Part shown: positions 36,234 to 44,933 of the stretch, piece after piece
Layout of the letters: every line of letters starts with the position of its first letter
How positions within the stretch are numbered: the stretch's first letter is position 1
From: Streptomyces sp. CGMCC 4.7035
Lineage (GTDB): Bacteria; Actinomycetota; Actinomycetes; Streptomycetales; Streptomycetaceae
Direction of reading: 5' to 3'
DNA: 64,000 nt
NCBI RefSeq assembly: GCF_031583065.1
Contig: NZ_CP134053.1
Span: forward strand, 4,092,001-4,156,000
Notes under the pieces: model-generated
The model's input: the letters and a program-made list of their open reading frames with translations, nothing else
Databases searched by the model: none
What the model was told of the DNA's origin: nothing
Position numbers and translations under genes: made by a program

Positions 36234-37088
36234 ATGACCTCTGCGGGTCCCGAAGACCTCGTCGTCACCCGGGCCACGCTCGACGACTGGCCCGTGATCA
36301 GCGGCTGGGCGGCGGACGAGGGCTGGAATCCGGGACTGTCCGACGGCCCGGCCTTCTTCGCCCAGGACCCCGAGGGCTTCTTCATCGGACGGCTCGCCGA
36401 GGAGCCCGTCTCGGCGATCTCCGTCGTCAACTACGGCTCCGACTACGCCTTCCTGGGCTGCTATCTCGTACGTCCGGACCTGCGCGGCCGCGGCCTGGGT
36501 CTGGCCACCTGGAAGACGGCCCTCGCCCACGCCGGCGGCCGCACGATCGGTCTCGACGGAGTCGTCGCGCAGCAGGACACCTACCGTCAGTCCGGCTTCG
36601 CATTCGCCCACCGCACCGTACGGTTCACCGGACCCGCTCCCACCGTCCACGCGGCGCCCGGAGTACGCCCGGCCGAGAAGGCCGACGCCGACGCCATCGC
36701 GGCGTACGACAGCGCCTGCTGTCCCGCCGACCGCCCCCGCTTCCTGGCGCACTGGCTCACCACCTCCGGCCACCGGACCTTCGTCCGCGTCGAGCACGGC
36801 CGCCTGAGCGGGTACGCGGTGATCCGTCCCGCCCGCGACTCCCTGCGCATCGGACCTCTGTTCGCCGACACCGCCGAGGACGCCGAGGCCCTGTTCGCCG
36901 CGTCGGCCGCCGAAGCGGCGGGCAAGGAGATCGCCATCGACGTACCCGAGCCGAACACGGCCGCCGTCGCCCTCGCCGAACGCGCGGGACTCACCCCGTC
37001 CTTCGAAACGGCCCGCATGTACACGGGCCCGGTCAGGCCGTTCGCCGAGGAGCGCGTGTACGGGGTGACCACCCTGGAACTCGGCTAG
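36234..37088 (+). CDS. Two-domain GNAT acetyltransferase (YitH-like)
   Basis: A 284-residue protein with an N-terminal GNAT domain (about 1-130) and a C-terminal GNAT-like domain of the Acetyltransf_18 kind (about 145-284). The acetyl-CoA motif is RPDLRGRGLGLATWKTAL. IGLDGVVAQQDTYRQSGFAFAHR in the first and RIGPLFADTAEDAEALF in the second domain are typical. ATG 36234 is placed after GGAGCGCGAC. The substrate is unknown. It is the second of three neighbouring acetyltransferase genes. Confidence 0.87.
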   Translation: MTSAGPEDLVVTRATLDDWPVISGWAADEGWNPGLSDGPAFFAQDPEGFFIGRLAEEPVSAISVVNYGSDYAFLGCYLVRPDLRGRGLGLATWKTALAHAGGRTIGLDGVVAQQDTYRQSGFAFAHRTVRFTGPAPTVHAAPGVRPAEKADADAIAAYDSACCPADRPRFLAHWLTTSGHRTFVRVEHGRLSGYAVIRPARDSLRIGPLFADTAEDAEALFAASAAEAAGKEIAIDVPEPNTAAVALAERAGLTPSFETARMYTGPVRPFAEERVYGVTTLELG

Positions 37089-37237
37089 TTCTTCCCGCTC
37101 GCAGGGCGGGGGAGCGACCACTGCGCGGGATCCATCCGTGCCCCGCCTGCCCGGCCACCGAGCCGCCGGGACCGTCGTGGGCCGACGGGCAGGGAATTGT
37201 CGTTGCCGACGCCGGCTTCCCGTGCTGGAGTTGGCGC

Positions 37238-38011
37238 ATGGATCACGCTGCGGTACTGGCCCTGTACGACCGGGACATGCGGGAGGGAGCCCGTGCCGAC
37301 GGCTCCGGCGCCCGCATCGAACGCGACGCGCGGGTGGTGCGCCAGGTCGGCTCCGCACACGGCTGGAACGGGATCGTCTGGTCGGATCTGGACGAGACGA
37401 CCGCGGACGCGGCGATCGCCGAACAGGTTCGCCACTTCGCCGGACTCGGCCGCGATTTCGAGTGGAAGCTGTACGGGCACGACCTGCCGCTCGACCTCGG
37501 GAAGCGGCTGCGGGCGGCCGGGTTCACGCCCGAGCCCGAGGAGACGCTGATGGTCGCCGAGGTCGTCGATCTGACCCTCGACGTCGAACCGCCCGAGGGC
37601 ATTCGCGTCCTGCCGGTCACCGACGCGGCGGGCGTCGACCTAGTGGCGGACGTCCACGAGAAGGCGTTCGGTACGGACGGCACCCGGCTTCGCCACCAGC
37701 TTCTCGCCCAGCTCACCGGCGACCGGGAGAACGTCGTCGCCGTCGTGGCCCTCGCGGGCGAAGAACCGGTGAGCGCGGCACGCCTGGAACTCGTTCCCGG
37801 CACTCGCTTCGCCGGTCTGTGGGGCGGCGGCACCGTCCCCGACTGGCGTGGCCGTGGTGTCTACCGGTCCCTGGTCGCCCACCGCGCCAGGGTCGCGGCC
37901 TCCCGCGGCTACCGCTACGTGCAGGTCGACGCGACCGGGCAGAGCCGCCCGATCCTGGCCCGCCTCGGCTTCGAGCCGCTCACCACGACGACGCCGTACG
38001 TCTCCCCGTAG
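37238..38011 (+). CDS. GNAT acetyltransferase
   Basis: A 257-residue GNAT. The N-terminal 110 residues are a variable module. The C-terminal GNAT fold contains PGTRFAGLWGGGTVPDWRGRGVYRSLVAHR (acetyl-CoA loop RGRGVY) and ATGQSRPILARLGFEPL. ATG 37238 follows CTGGAG. It is followed directly by the left side of a TnpB element, and its stop codon lies only about 30 bases from the left hairpin. The substrate is unknown. Confidence 0.86.
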   Translation: MDHAAVLALYDRDMREGARADGSGARIERDARVVRQVGSAHGWNGIVWSDLDETTADAAIAEQVRHFAGLGRDFEWKLYGHDLPLDLGKRLRAAGFTPEPEETLMVAEVVDLTLDVEPPEGIRVLPVTDAAGVDLVADVHEKAFGTDGTRLRHQLLAQLTGDRENVVAVVALAGEEPVSAARLELVPGTRFAGLWGGGTVPDWRGRGVYRSLVAHRARVAASRGYRYVQVDATGQSRPILARLGFEPLTTTTPYVSP

Positions 38012-38033
38012 CGATCGGGGGCACCTGGTCTCT

Positions 38034-39532
38034 TGCGAGGAGGCCCCGGCGTTCACGCCGGGGAGGAATCGCACCCCGTGACGGCGACGCGGAGCGTCGC
38101 CGCATCCGGTTCCCCGGGGCGCGGAGCGCCGGTACGGCCTGCCCGGTGGAGCCGGGCGAAGGTGAACGGGTGTGCCTTTGTTCACCGGTTGGGGTGGTCG
38201 TGGCGGAAGCCTGGTGTGGGTGTGCGGGTGTCGCACGTACGGTCGTTCGGCGGGAGTCAGGTGATCCGGAAGGGGCGGGGGTGAGGCTATGGCGGCGGTG
38301 AAGGGGGTCGACGGGGTCGGGCATGCCCGGTACACGTACCGGGTGCGGGTGTCGTCCACGGCCCGCGCGGGGCTGCTGGCGGAGTGGGACCGGTGCCGGT
38401 GGGTGTGGAACGAGTGCGTGGCCCGCTCCCAGAAGGCCCACGCCGACGGGGAGAAGTGCGGCCCCGCCCGGCTGGACAAGATGCTGACCCAGGCCCGCGC
38501 AGTGACGCCGTGGCTGGCCGAGGGTTCCTCGGTACCGCAGCAGCAGCTCATCCGCGACTTCGGCACCTCCCGCGCCAAGGCCCTCAAGGACATCAAGGAG
38601 CGGCTGCCGATGCACCGCCGGGCCGGGATGCCGAAGCACAAGAAGAAGCGCGAGGCGCTGCCTACGCTGAACTACACCCGGCGCGGCTTCCGGCTGAAAG
38701 ACGGGCGCCTGCACCTGGCGGGCGGGATCGTGCTGACCGTGGTGTGGTCCCGCGAGTTGCCCGCCGAGCCCTCCTCGGTGCGCGTGTACCAGGACAGCGT
38801 CGGGCAGTGGTACGCCTCGTTCGTCGTCCCCGCCGAAGTCCAGCCCCTGCCCGCCACCGGCGCGGTGCTGGGCGTCGACTGGGGTGTCACACAGACCGCC
38901 ACCACCACCTCGGCCGCTCACGACCTGCCGCACGCAGCACACGGCAAGAAGGCCCGGCAGAAGCTGACCCGGTACGACCGCATGATGGCCCGCCGCAAAC
39001 CCAAGAAGAAGGGGCAGGCCGCCTCCAGGGGCTATCGCGAGGCGAAGAGGTGGCGGGCGAAGACCTACGCGAAGATCGCCCGGCAGCGGCAGGATGCCGC
39101 CCGTAAGTGGGCGAAGAAGGTTGTGACCGACCACGATGCGATCGCGGTGGAGGACTTCCGCCCGAAGTTCCTGGCCGGGACCAGCATGGCCCGCAAGGCG
39201 GCGGACGCCGCCATCGGCGCCACCAAGAAGGCCCTGATCGAGATGGGCCGCAAGCACGGGCGCGATGTCCGCCTGGTGCATCCCGCGCACACCACCATGG
39301 ACTGCGGATCGTGCGGAGCGAGAACCAAGCACGCACTGCCGCTGTCGGAGCGCATCTACACCTGCACCACGTGCAAAGGGGCGTTCCCCAGGGACAAGAA
39401 CTCCGCGCGCGTGATGCTCGTCCGGGCTGGTCTGGTCCCGGCTGGTGCTGACGGCGTAAGACCTCCTGGAGCGCTGCTCCAGGAGGCGGCCTGAGCCAGG
39501 AATCCCCTCCCTTCAGGGAGGGGAGCAGTCAA
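38034..39532 (+). mobile_element. TnpB-only IS200/IS605-type element
   Basis: A roughly 1.5-kb element with one gene, tnpB. Both ends have an 8-base-pair hairpin with the same TTCA loop: left 38044-38063 (CCCCGGCG arms) and right 39504-39523 (CCCCTCCC arms). The right hairpin is followed by GAGCAGTCAA, the usual right-end form of this family. No Y1 transposase (tnpA) gene is present, so movement would need one in trans. The exact left border is not resolved. The leader 38064-38288 holds further inverted repeats, for example GCGACGC/GCGTCGC and GGTGAAC/GTTCACC. The element sits between two convergent GNAT genes. Confidence 0.8.
38289..39494 (+). CDS. tnpB: RNA-guided endonuclease TnpB family protein
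   Basis: A 401-residue TnpB. The RuvC-like residues all seem intact: Asp197 in LGVDWGV, Glu288 in IAVEDF and Asp369 in PRDKNSAR. A zinc finger is formed by Cys339, Cys342, Cys359 and Cys362. The N-terminal helical/WED part has RCRWVWNECVARSQ. TnpB proteins cut DNA guided by an omega-RNA transcribed from the 3' end of the gene and the right end of the element; this helps keep the element at its site. ATG 38289 is preceded by GGTGAGG. The 3' end of the gene lies just before the right hairpin, as expected for an overlapping omega-RNA. Confidence 0.92.
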   Translation: MAAVKGVDGVGHARYTYRVRVSSTARAGLLAEWDRCRWVWNECVARSQKAHADGEKCGPARLDKMLTQARAVTPWLAEGSSVPQQQLIRDFGTSRAKALKDIKERLPMHRRAGMPKHKKKREALPTLNYTRRGFRLKDGRLHLAGGIVLTVVWSRELPAEPSSVRVYQDSVGQWYASFVVPAEVQPLPATGAVLGVDWGVTQTATTTSAAHDLPHAAHGKKARQKLTRYDRMMARRKPKKKGQAASRGYREAKRWRAKTYAKIARQRQDAARKWAKKVVTDHDAIAVEDFRPKFLAGTSMARKAADAAIGATKKALIEMGRKHGRDVRLVHPAHTTMDCGSCGARTKHALPLSERIYTCTTCKGAFPRDKNSARVMLVRAGLVPAGADGVRPPGALLQEAA

Positions 39533-40434
39533 AGGTCCAGCTGGTACTCCACCGCCCGGTGCGTGGGCCGGTAGCCGAGCGTGTCGTTGACGGCGTTCAT
39601 GGGCGCGTTGTCGTCCGCGGTGTCCGTGAGCAGTCCGCTCAGCTCGGGGAACCGTGCGCGGGCGTGGCGGATCGCCTCCGCCTTCATCCACAGGCCGAGT
39701 CCGTGGCCGCGGTGCTCGGGCAGGACGCCGGTGCCGTAGTGCTGGGCGTCGCCCCGGCCGTCACCGGGTACGACGAGTTCGGAGAACCCGACGACGGAGC
39801 CGTCTGCGGTGTCGATCGCGGCGATGGTGTGCAGCAGTTCCCCGCGTCGCGCGATCGCCGCCGCGGCCGCCAGGACCCGGTCCACGTCCCACACGACCGT
39901 CCCGTAGTCCGTGTCGCCCATCGGCATGTCGTCCATGGCGCGCCGGGACGCCGCGAAGGTGTGGGCCAGCTCCGCCGGGACCGTGCCGTCCCAGGACGTC
40001 AACGCGTAACCGGGATGCGGCTGTTCGGCGATGCCCGCGATCCGGTCGAGATCGGCCCCGGCGAGCGGCAGCCGTGCGTAGGTCAGCGCCAGCACCCGCC
40101 CGAAGCCCCGCGCGGCCAGGAAGCGGTCGCCCGGGGAGTCCGACTCGGCCTGGGCGATCAGCGACCGCCGCCCCTCGGCGCGCGCGGCGTCCACGGCCGC
40201 CTCCAGCAACAGGCTGCCCGCTCCCCGGCGCCGCTCACCGGGGTGCACGGCCCCTTCCAGCTCGGCGAGGTGGTCCTGCCCCTTCTTCGTGAACAGGCGC
40301 AGAAAGGCCGAGCCGACGGGCACTCCCTCCGTGTCGGAGGCCAGCCAGGCCAGCCGCCGGCTCGACGGCGTGGTCTCGGGATCGGTCAGCGGGGTGATGC
40401 GCAGCGGCAAGGGGGCTCCGTGGCGGCGAGGCAT
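39529..40434 (-). CDS. Two-domain GNAT acetyltransferase
   Basis: A 301-residue protein with two GNAT folds. The first (about 1-145) has HPGERRRGAGSLLLEAAVDAAR as acetyl-CoA loop. The second (about 160-301) has LPEHRGHGLGLWMKAEAIRHA and the C-terminal NAVNDTLGYRP...VEYQLDL. Such twin-GNAT enzymes are common in Streptomyces; substrates are unknown, as with mycothiol-synthase-like relatives. The stop codon (39531-39529) is formed by bases at the right end of the TnpB element. Either the element inserted exactly at the gene's end or it supplied the stop. ATG 40434. Confidence 0.88.
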   Translation of the reverse strand: MPRRHGAPLPLRITPLTDPETTPSSRRLAWLASDTEGVPVGSAFLRLFTKKGQDHLAELEGAVHPGERRRGAGSLLLEAAVDAARAEGRRSLIAQAESDSPGDRFLAARGFGRVLALTYARLPLAGADLDRIAGIAEQPHPGYALTSWDGTVPAELAHTFAASRRAMDDMPMGDTDYGTVVWDVDRVLAAAAAIARRGELLHTIAAIDTADGSVVGFSELVVPGDGRGDAQHYGTGVLPEHRGHGLGLWMKAEAIRHARARFPELSGLLTDTADDNAPMNAVNDTLGYRPTHRAVEYQLDL

Positions 40435-40515
40435 GGCGGGACGGTGAAAGCCCGCAGAACCTAGCCGCCACGGACCATGGCCCGCAACGGAATTCGGAGC
40501 GACGGAAAGGCGCCG

Positions 40516-40779
40516 TCAGCGCCGGGCACGCGCCCGGTCGAGCGCCGCGATGCCCAGCGCCGCCAGGCCGATCTGGATGAGCCACTCGATCCAGTCGACG
40601 CCCTTGGTGTCGGCCACGCCGAACGCGGCGGCGATCCCCGATCCGATGAGGGCCGCCACGATGCCGACGACGATGGTCCACAGGATGCCGATGCGCTGGC
40701 GCCCGGGGACGACGAGCCGCCCCAGGACACCGATGATGATTCCGATGACGATGGCACTGATGATGCCCGAGATCTCCAT
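40516..40779 (-). CDS. GlsB/YeaQ/YmgE family stress membrane protein
   Basis: An 87-residue membrane protein with three hydrophobic segments. GIISAIVIGIIIGVLGRLVVPG is the family signature at the start, followed by ILWTIVVGIVAALIGSGIAAA and IEWLIQIGLAALGIAAL. These small transglycosylase-associated or general-stress proteins are widespread; their molecular role is not known. ATG 40779. It probably has its own transcript between the GNAT gene and the divergent secreted-protein gene. Confidence 0.88.
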   Translation of the reverse strand: MEISGIISAIVIGIIIGVLGRLVVPGRQRIGILWTIVVGIVAALIGSGIAAAFGVADTKGVDWIEWLIQIGLAALGIAALDRARARR

Positions 40780-41067
40780 CTCCGCCCCTTATGGTGAAGG
40801 CCCCCGCAGTACTCCATGTGCCCGCCCACGGCGGCAACAGTCCGTTCCGCTTCAACCTCCGGTCAATGCCGGGTCAATCATCGGCCTACCGGATGGGTCT
40901 GCTCCTGTTCAGTACCCGTTCTGCCATGTACCGTTCAACAGTCCGCCGCATGGGTGGCGTATGAAGAGACTCTACGCGCGCAGATCCACGACGGAGTTCT
41001 ACGCGCGCAGACTCGGCACCCGCACCGCTCCCGACCCCTTCCCCAACCCCACACGGAGGTCCGCCGG

Positions 41068-42528
41068 ATGCTCGGACTGACCAGATCCCGCCACCGGGTC
41101 AGCACGGCTCTCGCCGTGTTCGGCCTGCTCGCCACGGGCACCGCCGCCGTCCAGGCGACCACGGCCGCCACCCCGGCCCACGCCGCCACCACGCACCGCA
41201 TCCTGTTCGACAACGCGCACGCGGAGACGGCCGGCAACGCCGACTGGATCATCTCCACCAGCCAGCCCGATCCGCTCGGCCAGGACTCCTCCCCGTCCTC
41301 CGAGACGGACTGGACGGGTGCGCTGTCGTCCTGGGGTGTCGCTCTGCAGAAGACCGGCAACTACAGCCTCAAGACGCTGCCCTCGGGCTCCAGCCTCACC
41401 TACGGCGGCTCGTCGACGACCGACCTGTCGAACTTCGACACCCTCGTCCTGCCCGAGCCCAACACACTGTTCACCACCGCCGAGAAGACCGCCATCATGA
41501 CGTTCGTCAAGAACGGCGGCGGCCTGTTCATGATCTCCGACCACACCGGCGCCGACCGCAACAACGACGGCGAGGACGCGGTCGAGATCCTGAACGACCT
41601 GATGACCAACAACAGCGTCGACTCCACCGACCCGTTCGGCTTCTCCATCGACTCGCTGAGCATCAGCTCCGACTATCCGTCGGCGATCAGTGACAGCACC
41701 AGCGCCGTCCTGCACGGCTCCTTCGGCACGGTCACCAAGAGCCTCATCGCGAGCGGTACGACCGCCACGCTCAAGCCCGCCGACAACTCCGCCGTCAAGG
41801 GCCTGCTCTACCGCACCGGTTACTCCGGCAACACCGGCGCCTTCTTCGCCACCAGCACCTTCGGCAGCGGCCGTGTCGCGTTCTGGGGCGACAGCTCGCC
41901 CATCGACGACGGCACCGGCCAGTCCGGAAACACGCTCTACGACGGCTGGAACGACTCCGGCGCCACCAACGCCGCCCTCGCCCTCAACGCCACCGAGTGG
42001 CTCGCGGGCGCGAGCGGCAGCAGCGGTGGCGGTGGCGGGGGCGGCGGTACGACCTGCACCGCCGCCCAGCTCCTCGGCAACAACGGCTTCGAGTCCGGCG
42101 CCACCACCTGGAGCGCCAGCAGCGGTGTCATCACCAACTCCAGCAGCGAGTCGCCCCGTACGGGCTCGTACTACGCCTGGCTCGACGGCTATGGAACCGC
42201 CACCACCGACACCCTCTCCCAGTCGGTGACCATCCCGTCCGCCTGCACCACCGCCGCCCTGAGTTTCTATCTGCACGTCGACACGGCGGAGACCTCGACC
42301 AGCACGGCGTACGACACCCTCAAGGTCCAGGTCCTCAACAGCTCCGGGACCGTCCTGAGTACTCTGGCGACGTACTCCAACCTCAACGCCGCCAGCGGCT
42401 ACACCCAGCGCAGCTTCAGTCTGGCGAGCTACGCCGGGCAGACCGTCACCCTCAAGTTCACCGGCACGGAGGGCTCCACCCTCCAGACGTCGTTCGTCAT
42501 CGACGACACGGCGCTCAGCGTGAGCTGA
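41068..42528 (+). CDS. Secreted two-domain protein (DUF4350/GATase-like plus jelly-roll)
   Basis: A 486-residue exported protein. The signal peptide covers about 1-38, ending near THA-A. Residues about 45-300 form a class-I-amidotransferase-like or DUF4350-like fold ([52 protein letters not shown]). A Gly-rich linker follows, then a C-terminal beta-sandwich (about 335-486; [52 protein letters not shown]) of the kind used for carbohydrate binding or seen in secreted proteases. ATG 41068 follows ACGGAGG. No catalytic residue can be named. The low-complexity linker is rich in GGC/GGT. Confidence 0.78.
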   Translation: MLGLTRSRHRVSTALAVFGLLATGTAAVQATTAATPAHAATTHRILFDNAHAETAGNADWIISTSQPDPLGQDSSPSSETDWTGALSSWGVALQKTGNYSLKTLPSGSSLTYGGSSTTDLSNFDTLVLPEPNTLFTTAEKTAIMTFVKNGGGLFMISDHTGADRNNDGEDAVEILNDLMTNNSVDSTDPFGFSIDSLSISSDYPSAISDSTSAVLHGSFGTVTKSLIASGTTATLKPADNSAVKGLLYRTGYSGNTGAFFATSTFGSGRVAFWGDSSPIDDGTGQSGNTLYDGWNDSGATNAALALNATEWLAGASGSSGGGGGGGGTTCTAAQLLGNNGFESGATTWSASSGVITNSSSESPRTGSYYAWLDGYGTATTDTLSQSVTIPSACTTAALSFYLHVDTAETSTSTAYDTLKVQVLNSSGTVLSTLATYSNLNAASGYTQRSFSLASYAGQTVTLKFTGTEGSTLQTSFVIDDTALSVS

Positions 42529-42593
42529 GCCCGGTGACGGCAGCGGCGGGTCGGCTCCGGCGCCGAACTGCCGCCACCCCGGCGCCGTCCGGG

Positions 42594-43148
42594 TCAGTGC
42601 GGGGTGCGGTGCCACGTGCGGAGCACCACCTCGCGCCCTTTCGCCGCACGTATGACGGGTTCGTCGTCGCCGAGTCCGAAGCCGGCGGACTTGGCGACGG
42701 CCTCGCTGGCCATGTTCCCGGCCTCGATGCACAGCACCACCCGGCGGGCGCCGGCCTCGCGGGTGGCGTGACCGACGGCGAGCCGTACGGCCCTGGAGGC
42801 AAGGCCTTGGCCGCGGTACGCGGCTCCGACGCCGTACGCCAGCTCGACGTCACGCTCGTCGGCAGCGCTGCGGAAGAGAAGGATCTCGCCCTGTGGCCGC
42901 AGGCCGTCCGCCGTGATGGCCAGCTGTACCGACCGTCCTTGCGTCCGCTTCTTTCGCGCGGCGGCGAGATATGCGCGCGCCTCCTCGACGCCGAACGGCG
43001 AAGCCACCGGTGTCCACCGGTCCATCTCGGGGTCGTCGTAGAGCGCGACCAGGTCCGGCACGTCGTCGTCGGCCCACTCGCGCAACCGGAGCCCCAGACC
43101 TTCGAGGAGCACGGGTCGTCCAGGGTCGAACGTCGGCAGGTCATCCAT
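42594..43148 (-). CDS. GNAT N-acetyltransferase
   Basis: A 184-residue RimJ/RimL-like GNAT. GLRLREWADDDVPDLVALYDDPEMDRW near the start, AYGVGAAYRGQGLASRAVRLAVGHA as acetyl-CoA loop and VVLCIEAGNMASEAVAKSAGF define it. The start is the second ATG of a close pair (43148), after AAGGAATCACC. It converges on the secreted protein gene. It is the fifth acetyltransferase gene within 7.6 kb. Confidence 0.88.
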   Translation of the reverse strand: MDDLPTFDPGRPVLLEGLGLRLREWADDDVPDLVALYDDPEMDRWTPVASPFGVEEARAYLAAARKKRTQGRSVQLAITADGLRPQGEILLFRSAADERDVELAYGVGAAYRGQGLASRAVRLAVGHATREAGARRVVLCIEAGNMASEAVAKSAGFGLGDDEPVIRAAKGREVVLRTWHRTPH

Positions 43149-43234
43149 GAGGTGATTCCTTCCTTCGGATGACGTTCCTTGGCGGGCCGGTGGCGGCCAA
43201 AGGCCCGTCAGTGGATCCCTGTCGCGGCACCGGG

Positions 43235-44458
43235 TTACGTGAGCCCCGAGGCCATGAGGAAGGGGCTCGGATGCCGTGCGCTGTGCACCGCCCTTCGGAT
43301 GGCCGTCACCGGGTCCCCCTCGTGGTACGGCCGCTCCGACGGCTCGATGCCGTCGAGGAACTCCTGGTAGCGGACGGCGTACATGAGATGGGCGAGCGGC
43401 TCGGCGAGCACCAGGGCGCGGGCCGGGTCGCTTCCCGGTGCGTGTCGCGCCCAGGCGTCTGCCCAGGCACGGGCCGCCGTCCCCCGGACCGGCTCCGGGA
43501 GGAAGTCGTGGGCGCGCAGACCGTCCACCACCGGGTTTCCCCAGTAGGCGTCCGCGAAGTCGACGACGACCGGGCGGCCGCCGTCGCTGCGCCAGTTGCC
43601 CGGATGGAAGTCGCCGTGGACCACCGTGTCGGGCAGTCCGCACGCGGTGAGCTGCGGCCAACGGCCCGCCAAGTCCCGCACGGCAGCCATCTCTTCGCCG
43701 GTCAGCTCGGCAGCGACCGGCCCGTCGAGGAGGGCGTCGACCCGGGCCCCGAGTACGGGTGTGCGCCAGTCCCGCAGCACGGCGGGCCGGTCCGGCGCCA
43801 GGGCCGCCTGTGCCGCCACGAGCCGCCCCATCGCCGCCGCCACCGTCTCGGCCGACGCGCCCCAGCAGTCCTCGCCGGGAACGTGCTCCATCAGGATCCG
43901 CCGATCACCCTGGCCGAGGAGGGCCGGCACCAGTCCGGGATCCACACGCCTGAACGCGCTGATGGCGGCCGCCTCGTCGGCGGCGAAGCGCGGCGTCGCC
44001 TTGAGCCAGACGGACCCGCGCGCGGTGGGCAGCCGGAACAGCCCCGACAGGTTCCAGGTCCGCCGCTGCTCCACGCGACCGGTCACCGGCTGTCCCGCCG
44101 ACTCCAGCGTGCGGCCGGCCCAGTCGAGGAGGTCCCGCAGGCCCTCGACGCGGGCCCAGGGCGTGCGGAGTTCGTCGTCCTGTGTCAACAGGTCCTCGTC
44201 GAGGGGCCCTCGGTCCAGCAGCCCGGGCGCCGGACGCTCCAACGCTTCGACGTGGTACGTGGCATGGCCGTCCCGGCCGCCTTCGCCACCGTCCACGGTC
44301 AGCAGTCGCAGCACCAGCACCGGAACCCCGAGCAGGTCCTCCAACCACCCGACGACCGGCTCGACCTCCGACCACCACGGAACGTCCACGGCTGACGGGC
44401 CCGCGACACCGAGGACCTCCTCGCCCGATGTCACCCACGCACTGACGATTCGACTCAC
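43235..44458 (-). CDS. Aminoglycoside phosphotransferase-family protein
   Basis: A 407-residue APH-like kinase. An extra N-terminal region of about 170 residues precedes the kinase fold. The catalytic loop VVHGDFHPGNWRSDGGR and the metal-binding VVVDFADAYWGNPVVDG are clear; the ATP-lysine is probably in GSVWLKATPRF. GTG 44458 is taken as start; a second GTG in frame lies 15 bases later. It is divergent from an ArsR regulator with an operator-like palindrome between the starts, so it may be under its control. Substrate unknown. Confidence 0.87.
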   Translation of the reverse strand: MSRIVSAWVTSGEEVLGVAGPSAVDVPWWSEVEPVVGWLEDLLGVPVLVLRLLTVDGGEGGRDGHATYHVEALERPAPGLLDRGPLDEDLLTQDDELRTPWARVEGLRDLLDWAGRTLESAGQPVTGRVEQRRTWNLSGLFRLPTARGSVWLKATPRFAADEAAAISAFRRVDPGLVPALLGQGDRRILMEHVPGEDCWGASAETVAAAMGRLVAAQAALAPDRPAVLRDWRTPVLGARVDALLDGPVAAELTGEEMAAVRDLAGRWPQLTACGLPDTVVHGDFHPGNWRSDGGRPVVVDFADAYWGNPVVDGLRAHDFLPEPVRGTAARAWADAWARHAPGSDPARALVLAEPLAHLMYAVRYQEFLDGIEPSERPYHEGDPVTAIRRAVHSARHPSPFLMASGLT

Positions 44459-44486
44459 CGCGCCAGTGTGCGGTCCCCGGCCGTCC

Positions 44487-44515
44487 TTGACATGCAAGTA
44501 ATTGCCTGCATAACT
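44487..44515 (+). promoter_or_regulatory. Promoter with embedded palindrome upstream of arsR-like gene
   Basis: TTGACA (44487-44492), a 17-base spacer, and ATAACT (44510-44515) form a good vegetative promoter. Overlapping it are nested inverted repeats, ATGCA/TGCAT (44492-44496 and 44507-44511) and GCAA/TTGC inside. ArsR-family repressors bind such sites over their own promoter. Transcription would start about at the GTG at 44522. Confidence 0.65.
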
Positions 44516-44521
44516 GTCTGT

Positions 44522-44821
44522 GTGCGACCAGATGGCGACTTCGGGACGGACCAGGTCTTCAAGGCGCTGGCCGATTCCACGCGTCGGCGGCTGCTCGACC
44601 GGCTGCACGAGCGCGACGGACAGACGCTGGGCGAGTTGTGCGAGCACATCGACATGACACGTCAGTCGGTGACGCAGCATCTGGCCGTCCTGGAGGCCGC
44701 CGACCTGGTCAGCACCGTGCGGCGGGGGCGGGAGAAGCTGCACTACCTCAATGCGGTGCCGCTCCATGAGATCCAGGAGCGGTGGATCGACAAGTTCGAT
44801 CGACTGGTGCCGAACCGCTGA
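44522..44821 (+). CDS. ArsR-family transcriptional repressor
   Basis: A 99-residue winged-helix protein. VFKALADSTRRRLLDRLHERDGQTLGELCEHI and the recognition helix TRQSVTQHLAVLEAADLV, followed by the wing RRGREKLHYLNAVP, are the ArsR/HTH_20 pattern. In-frame ATG 44492 and earlier starts fall inside the promoter, so GTG 44522, giving a nearly leaderless mRNA, is preferred. No metal-binding Cys pair is present. Relatives usually have a longer tail and an SRPBCC/AHSA1 gene right behind; here the protein ends at KFDRLVPNR and a terminator follows. A partner gene may have been lost. Confidence 0.87.
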   Translation: MRPDGDFGTDQVFKALADSTRRRLLDRLHERDGQTLGELCEHIDMTRQSVTQHLAVLEAADLVSTVRRGREKLHYLNAVPLHEIQERWIDKFDRLVPNR

Positions 44822-44848
44822 CGTGGCGTGGCTTGGACCGTGCGAGCA

Positions 44849-44886
44849 CCTGTCGGCCGGTCCGCGGCTGCGGACCGGCCGACAGG
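44849..44886. terminator. Bidirectional terminator
   Basis: A perfect 17-base stem (arms 44849-44865 and 44870-44886) with a GGCT loop, between the convergent arsR-like and SPW genes. Confidence 0.88.
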
Positions 44887-44933
44887 GGTTCCTTCTGTGC
44901 TCGCTGTGCTCGGTGACCGGGGGAATGGGGCGG

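Noticed and set aside
44468..44521. Upstream starts for the ArsR gene
   Set aside because: They overlap the TTGACA and -10 elements, so they would not be in the mRNA.
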